A stretch of DNA of 12,154 nt, taken from contig DPJP01000272.1 of assembly GCA_003542955.1 (NCBI GenBank), positions 5,304-17,457 of the forward strand, written 5' to 3'. The stretch is from Armatimonadota bacterium. GTDB lineage: Bacteria; Armatimonadota; Zipacnadia; Zipacnadales; UBA11051. The notes below the pieces were generated by a model. The model had not been told where the DNA came from. It did not search any database and saw nothing but the letters and a program-made list of their open reading frames with translations. Below, in pieces: positions 8,078-12,154 of the stretch. How positions within the stretch are numbered: the stretch's first letter is position 1; each line of letters begins with the position of its first letter. The position numbers were made by a program, and so were the translations under genes.

Positions 8078-8082
8078 CCTCC
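8078..8082 (-). promoter_or_regulatory. Shine-Dalgarno site GGAGG for the 1315-residue protein
   Basis: The minus strand reads GGAGG with an 8-nt spacer to the ATG at 8067-8069, an ideal arrangement. It fixes the start so that the protein begins directly with its signal peptide. Confidence 0.75.
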
Positions 8083-8086
8083 AGGG

Positions 8087-8101
8087 GTCGCCATCGGCGA
8101 C
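8087..8101 (-). other. Small hairpin just upstream of the ribosome binding site
   Basis: GTCGCC and GGCGAC form a perfect 6-bp stem with a 3-nt loop, ending four bases before the GGAGG. It could insulate or tune translation of the 1315-residue protein. It is short, however, and such stems arise by chance in GC-rich DNA. Confidence 0.25.
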
Positions 8102-8159
8102 GTCGGCTACACGGATCGATCGTCGAACTCATTCAGCGGTCCGGCAGACGGCGCACCAG

Positions 8160-9455
8160 TCACTGACCCACCGCGGCGAGCACCCGTGGCTCCCAGTCGG
8201 GCGGGAGCTTCGCGTAGTAGGTCTCGTAGCGTGTGTTGTTCGCACCACGTGCATTCCAGTTCGCACCCCACCATACCCGCGTTGCGGCGCCGTTGATGGC
8301 CGCGAACGCTTCGCCGAAGTAGTCCGGATCGAGGTCGGGGTCCTGCAGGCAGAAGGTCTGCGCCACGCGCCAGACGATGGGGTCTGCGCGCAACTGCAGC
8401 ACGAAGAGGCACTGGTCCATCCACGACTTGGCTGAAAGCTGTCCGCCGTAGGTGGAGACGAGGACCCAGCCAGGCCTCGAAACGCAGTTGCCTGAGAAGT
8501 GCAGCCCAATGTCTGTATTGTCCGCGAAGGGAATGGGCAGCAGGTTGGTCTCCACGCCGGTCTCAAGGTCCACCATCGCGATGAAGTCGGTGGCGGCGTT
8601 CTGGTAGACGAGGACATCCCGCCCGTCCGCGTCGAGGGCTACGTCGGCATGCCCGATCCCGTGCGGCAACTGCAGCTGATGGCTGAAATCGCGGTAGCAG
8701 GACACCGCATCGGTCGTGTCACCGGAGCCGAGAATGCAGTGGGTGCCGCTCAGGTCCATGCTCACCCAGTCCCAGTCGCCGTTGACCTCGCCCAGCCGCC
8801 CCTCGATGGTGTCGGTCTCCCTATCATAGCAGATGATCTGCAGCAGGTTGTAGTTCTCGTCCTCCAGCCGCAGGCAGAAGTAGCGGCCGTCTCGCGATGG
8901 TTCACCCTCGAAGCGGGTGCGGGCGAAGAAACACCCGGGCGCTTCGGCCGAGAAGTCGCGAACGAGTGTCACGGCGCCGGTGCGGACGTTGCAGTCCCAG
9001 AGAGCTGCGCCCTCGACGAAGGTTACTACGTTGGGGTCGGTCTCGTGCCAGCGCGGCTCGGGATCCGGGTGGCCGCGAAAGTCGACAACTCCCAGGTGTT
9101 GCAGGGAACCGACTTCGTACAGGTGCCAGTCGCCTTCTGTCCCCCGGAGTAGCGCGAGCGTGCCGTCGGCGTTCTCCGGGTCTGCACGCGCGTACTCGTT
9201 CATGATGGCAGGAGATGCGTAGCTGTCGGTATCGCGGGCGGTGACGCACACAATCTGCGTACCGTAGACCGGATCATCCACCGCGGCGCCCTTGGCGGGC
9301 CGAGGGGGCGTCTGGAACTCGAGAACCGGAATGGGCCCGGGGGCCTGCCAGACGATCAATGGCGCGACCGGAGAGGGCTGCCCGACGACGATGGCGCTAC
9401 ATCCGACGAAGAGACACAGACAGACCGCCCCACAGACGCCGGCCCAACGCTGCAT
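8160..9455 (-). CDS. Probable beta-propeller (WD40/TolB-like) lipoprotein (431 aa)
   Basis: The frame is open to 9608, but I choose the ATG at 9453-9455. It is preceded by AGGAG with a 10-nt spacer and starts directly with a signal sequence ending LFVGC (C19), a slightly atypical lipobox; the extra 51 residues would bury this signal. After a Pro-rich stretch the chain shows repeated four-strand units with polar turns, as in a propeller: WHLYEVGSLQHLGVV (110-124), LWDCNVRTGAVTLVRD (152-167), IICYDRETDTIEG (207-219), DFIAMVDLETGVETNLLP (290-307). GHADVALDADGRDVLVYQ (268-285), PGWVLVSTYG (328-337) and a C-terminal WWGANW (395-400) near KLPPDW (416-421) recall propeller proteins found beside polysaccharide lyases and hydrolases. 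Ten cysteines follow C19. Binding or enzymatic role is unknown. It stops 90 bp before the 1315-residue gene and is probably anchored in an outer or cytoplasmic membrane. Confidence 0.75.
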   Translation of the reverse strand: MQRWAGVCGAVCLCLFVGCSAIVVGQPSPVAPLIVWQAPGPIPVLEFQTPPRPAKGAAVDDPVYGTQIVCVTARDTDSYASPAIMNEYARADPENADGTLALLRGTEGDWHLYEVGSLQHLGVVDFRGHPDPEPRWHETDPNVVTFVEGAALWDCNVRTGAVTLVRDFSAEAPGCFFARTRFEGEPSRDGRYFCLRLEDENYNLLQIICYDRETDTIEGRLGEVNGDWDWVSMDLSGTHCILGSGDTTDAVSCYRDFSHQLQLPHGIGHADVALDADGRDVLVYQNAATDFIAMVDLETGVETNLLPIPFADNTDIGLHFSGNCVSRPGWVLVSTYGGQLSAKSWMDQCLFVLQLRADPIVWRVAQTFCLQDPDLDPDYFGEAFAAINGAATRVWWGANWNARGANNTRYETYYAKLPPDWEPRVLAAVGQ

Positions 9456-9465
9456 GAGCGAGGAA

Positions 9466-9470
9466 CTCCT
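9466..9470 (-). promoter_or_regulatory. Shine-Dalgarno site AGGAG deciding the lipoprotein start
   Basis: The minus strand reads GGAGAGGAG, with the AGGAG core 10 nt from the ATG at 9453-9455. Together with the signal sequence starting at that ATG, it argues against the longer reading that begins at 9608. Confidence 0.6.
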
Positions 9471-9620
9471 CTCCACGCTCGGCGGTGTCTCGGGAACCTG
9501 CTCCGGAGACGGCCCGGTAGGCACCTCTGATCCGTCGTGGGGCGTGTGCGCGTCTACGAGCGCAAGATAGGTGCCGTAATGCACCTGATGCAGTCTACCC
9601 CGGCCCACTCAAACTCAAAC

Positions 9621-9664
9621 GGCCCGTGTCGCTCTGATGCTCGCTTCGCTACATCCACGGGGCC
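9621..9664 (-). terminator. Possible terminator hairpin after the glycoside-hydrolase-like gene
   Basis: GGCCCGTG at 9621-9628 pairs with CACGGGGCC at 9656-9664, an 8-bp stem with one bulged base. The long loop contains a weak inner GATG/CATC pairing. In minus-strand transcription it begins at the stop codon of the 829-residue partial gene and is followed by GTTTGAGTTTGAG, mildly T-rich. The remaining 9456-9620 shows no other gene, and only a poor promoter-like TTTGAG/TAGACT pair with a 16-bp spacer. Confidence 0.35.
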
Positions 9665-12154
9665 TACTCCACTGCACAGACCTCGCGAATCCACATGATG
9701 CCGGGGCGGTGCTCCGGGCCGCCGCGGGCCGCCTGCTCGATGCGGATGCCGTGTGCCGATATGGCGTCAAAGCGGTGGATGCTCGCCGAGCACGGCTCCT
9801 GGCCGCTGACACGGGCAAGCTCAACCGGGCCGGCGTCAGTCAGGGCGGTGACTGTGTAGTCGCGGGATGTGTGCAGGCGGGAGGCATCGAGCGACCAGTA
9901 GATGACGACCTGCCCAATCGAGCGGGCCTCGGGGAAGTCGATCTGCACCCGGTGCGGGCCGCCGCTGTCAGTCGAGGCCCATGCCGCCTTCGTCCAGTGC
10001 AGCCCCACCGTGTCTTTCACTCCATCGATGAGTGTCTCCGGTGAATAGCCGGAGTAGCTCGAGTCGGCCGAGACCTTCGCCCCCGCCGATGCCAGCGCGA
10101 CGTCGCCTGTGGGCAAGGGCGGCTCGTCCCAGAAGGTGGTCTCCGCGCGGGCGTACTCGGTGCCCGCGCCGTCGGTCGCAAGAATGGTCAGTGTGCGTTG
10201 CGCGCCGTCCACCATCCGGGGGACGCGAAATACGCCCTCCGTGAGGTCCACGGCAAGCTCCGCGCGTGAGGGCTGCACGGCGCCGTCGGGATCGAGACGT
10301 GCCTCCAGCACCAGGTGCTCAATACGTGGATCGCGCTCAGCGGCGACCGTGTAGATACGCTCATCCGCCGCGTCGGTGTCGGTCTGCAGTCTCAGCGTCA
10401 CCGGTGGACGCGCGTAGATATCCTCGGAGTGCTCGAGCAGCCAGGGCCCGTGACCGCCCGCGCGCAACTCGACGATCGCGCTGAGGCGGTAGGCGCCGGG
10501 GGCGTTCGCCCGCAGGGCGCCGGGCGTCGCGGCTGCGGGGGGCGCCGGCGCGGGAACCCAGTCCGGCACCAGGTCCAAGCCCGGCGTGAGACTGACGGAT
10601 CTCACTACCGCATCCAGACCACCGGCGTGGCTCAGGCGGAACTGGGTATCGATCTCGTCGCCGGGGAAGACAATACGCGGCCCGGAAGCCTCGACGCGGA
10701 GATGTCCGTGCACTGCCACGAGTGCAGTCAGCGCATGTATCGCCTGCTCGAGCTCGCGACGGCGGCTGAGCTCGAACACATCATCGCCTGCCTCCGGTAG
10801 TGCCACCAGGGCGGCCCCAAGGGCTGTGCGGCAGGCATGGAGCTGAACGGGCAGATCCGCGCTGCTCGACGGCGCAAGCGGCTCGGAGAGCGCTTCCCGC
10901 GCGGCTCTGATCTCCGGCGTTTCGCTCTGCTTGCCCTTCACCCGCCCGGCGTTGAGCGCATGCCGACCAGCACGGCCCCACAGCCAGTCCAGCGCGGAAT
11001 CGCGGGTGCTGATGCGGATGATGCTCACTCGTCCGGCGCCGTGGGTCAGCGGGATGCTCAAGCCGTTCTCACCGTGCTCCAGCGGCAACTCACACAGCCG
11101 CACGGCATCCATGATTGCAGGCGCCGCCCCGAACGTTCTCATAACAGGGAGCATATCCACGTTCAACAGCTGCTCTGTCGGCTCTTTCGGGGCCCGCACA
11201 GTCAGATATGTTGCGTCCTCACCCACGAACCGCTCGGCCTGTGCCCCACTCGTGTAGGGGATCGGCTCCCAGCCCGCCTCGGCCAGCTCGACGATGGCGG
11301 GCATCCAGGCGTGGGTGACATCACCATACAGCCGGTAGGCGTCCTGGACGAAGCGGCCGGTCGAGGGCAGCTCGCCCCACTGCGCGGCGTTGAGATGATA
11401 GCGCTCGGCGACATCACGCTTGTCCAGCCCGTGGAGGTTCATGAAATTGAGCAGCAAGAGCGGCTTCTTGTGCGAACTGGCGCGGTAGAAGAACATCGAG
11501 TCCTGATCATTGAACAGGCTGCTCTCGATGCCCGGGACGTCGGAGACCAGGTAGAGCGGGAAGGCCTCCAGGTTGACATGGATGTTGGTGAAGATCGGCT
11601 TGCCGAGCGGATGGTAGCGCTCCTGGAGCGCGCCGAGCAGGTCGGTCATCCCGAAGCGCCCGGCGACGACGACGCGGAAGGTCTGCGGGTCGTAGGTGAA
11701 GGGCGCATCGTTGGCCGGCCAGTGCTCGCGGCGGGTGTTGAGTACCCCGTAGCACCACGCGGAGACCGAGTCGATATAGGCGCCATCGACGCTCGGGAAG
11801 TCGCGGAAGATGCGGTCGTAGGCATCGAACTGCCGCCCGGCAACATTGGGCCTGGCCTCGGTGTCGGGGATATCCGGGTCAACGTTGAGGGTGAAGCGCA
11901 GCAGGTTCATCGGCGTGGTGGGCGGCACGTCGGCGGAGACGTTGTCGGTGATGCGGAATATCCACTCATCATTCGTGTCGATGCAGACATTGTCGCGGAT
12001 GTGCTGGAGGTCGGTGCGCTGCTGGTTCTGCTCGAAGCCCGGGTTCTGAATCCAGTTGACCTGCGGCTCATCGGCCGGGCCGATGTGGACATCGTCAAAC
12101 CATGCCTTCCCGGTGCGGCCACGCAGGATACAGTAGACTCTCAGTTCCGCGACC
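9664..12154 (-). CDS. C-terminal part of a putative secreted glycoside hydrolase with F5/8 type C (discoidin) domain (5' end outside window)
   Basis: The frame is open to the right edge (829 full codons visible, TAG at 9664-9666), so the GTG at 11926-11928 is internal. Visible residues 14-25 (TGKAWFDDVHIG) are the closing strand of a CBM-like jelly roll. A TIM-barrel-like region follows: VDGAYIDS at 122-129 (candidate catalytic D128), GKPIFTNIHVN at 184-194, SDVPGIESS at 204-212 and SHKKPLLLLNF at 227-237. Residues 293-383 look like the beta sandwich that often follows such barrels (AGWEPIPYTSG, then YLTVRAP). Next come a charged helical stretch (about 412-478), Ig/NEW3-like modules (about 480-675) and an F5/8 type C domain (681-829: ETLIDGVKDTVGLHW, VQIDFPEARSIGQVVIYW, carboxy-terminal IREVCAVE). 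Secretion cannot be checked without the N-terminus. Substrate is unknown; plant or algal polysaccharide is a guess. Confidence 0.7.
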   Translation of the reverse strand, partial: VAELRVYCILRGRTGKAWFDDVHIGPADEPQVNWIQNPGFEQNQQRTDLQHIRDNVCIDTNDEWIFRITDNVSADVPPTTPMNLLRFTLNVDPDIPDTEARPNVAGRQFDAYDRIFRDFPSVDGAYIDSVSAWCYGVLNTRREHWPANDAPFTYDPQTFRVVVAGRFGMTDLLGALQERYHPLGKPIFTNIHVNLEAFPLYLVSDVPGIESSLFNDQDSMFFYRASSHKKPLLLLNFMNLHGLDKRDVAERYHLNAAQWGELPSTGRFVQDAYRLYGDVTHAWMPAIVELAEAGWEPIPYTSGAQAERFVGEDATYLTVRAPKEPTEQLLNVDMLPVMRTFGAAPAIMDAVRLCELPLEHGENGLSIPLTHGAGRVSIIRISTRDSALDWLWGRAGRHALNAGRVKGKQSETPEIRAAREALSEPLAPSSSADLPVQLHACRTALGAALVALPEAGDDVFELSRRRELEQAIHALTALVAVHGHLRVEASGPRIVFPGDEIDTQFRLSHAGGLDAVVRSVSLTPGLDLVPDWVPAPAPPAAATPGALRANAPGAYRLSAIVELRAGGHGPWLLEHSEDIYARPPVTLRLQTDTDAADERIYTVAAERDPRIEHLVLEARLDPDGAVQPSRAELAVDLTEGVFRVPRMVDGAQRTLTILATDGAGTEYARAETTFWDEPPLPTGDVALASAGAKVSADSSYSGYSPETLIDGVKDTVGLHWTKAAWASTDSGGPHRVQIDFPEARSIGQVVIYWSLDASRLHTSRDYTVTALTDAGPVELARVSGQEPCSASIHRFDAISAHGIRIEQAARGGPEHRPGIMWIREVCAVE

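Noticed and set aside
8114..8121. GATCGATC palindrome in the gap before the 1315-residue gene
   Set aside because: Too short and not repeated nearby; no reason to call it an operator or attachment site.
6921..8435. 504-codon plus-strand open frame spanning two minus-strand genes
   Set aside because: It covers the end of one gene, a gap with a good ribosome binding site and the start of another, in the same codon-aligned antisense register; no domain is visible.
9456..9608. N-terminal extension of the lipoprotein frame
   Set aside because: It would place a signal sequence internally; the downstream ATG has a ribosome binding site and begins the signal peptide.
9586..9620. Promoter-like TTTGAG/TAGACT pair on the minus strand
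   Set aside because: Weak match to both boxes, and in GC-rich DNA such matches are common; kept only as a note in the terminator entry.
1..12154. Mobile elements, CRISPR arrays, tRNA or rRNA genes
   Set aside because: No inverted repeat pairs with a transposase, no spaced identical repeats and no tRNA-like cloverleaf were seen on reading both strands.

Overview
The window is a GC-rich bacterial segment in which every recognisable gene product is exported or built from extracellular-type domains. There are five protein genes: three complete ones on the minus strand, one running off each edge. I see no tRNA, rRNA, CRISPR array, integrase, transposase or insertion sequence. GC-rich codon use with almost no TTA/CTA/TCA codons, signal peptides, a probable lipoprotein, large beta-rich multidomain enzymes, a possible DUF4838-type protein and a discoidin (F5/8 type C) domain suggest an uncultured polysaccharide-degrading Gram-negative-type bacterium, for example Armatimonadota, Planctomycetota/Lentisphaerota or Hydrogenedentota. 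That assignment is inference; no marker gene is present.

Layout. 1-1026 (+): C-terminal 341 residues of a large protein, probably of the DUF4838 / glycoside-hydrolase-like type, ending in two beta-sandwich modules. 1027-1134: intergenic space between convergent genes, with a perfect 11-bp stem likely to act as a terminator. 1135-4098 (-): secreted zinc metallopeptidase-like protein (HEYSH motif) with a Pro/Thr linker and a C-terminal concanavalin-like domain. 4122-8069 (-): very large secreted protein with a PPC-like N-terminal segment, a second copy of the same concanavalin-like domain, a DUF4332 helix-hairpin-helix-like domain and about 800 residues of unclassified beta-rich sequence. 8160-9455 (-): probable beta-propeller lipoprotein. 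9456-9663: 208-bp gap with a possible terminator hairpin. 9664 to the right edge (-): C-terminal 829 residues of a putative glycoside hydrolase with a TIM-barrel-like region, Ig-like modules and an F5/8 type C domain.

The minus-strand genes read right to left with gaps of 208, 90 and 23 bp, so at least the 1315-residue protein and the metallopeptidase are probably co-transcribed. The most interesting feature is this pair: adjacent exported proteins sharing a 161-residue domain that aligns without gaps at roughly half identical residues, N-terminal in one and C-terminal in the other. They may act on, or assemble at, the same surface or polymer. The flanking genes point to extracellular carbohydrate use. 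No function can be proved from sequence alone, and I do not claim a defined new system.
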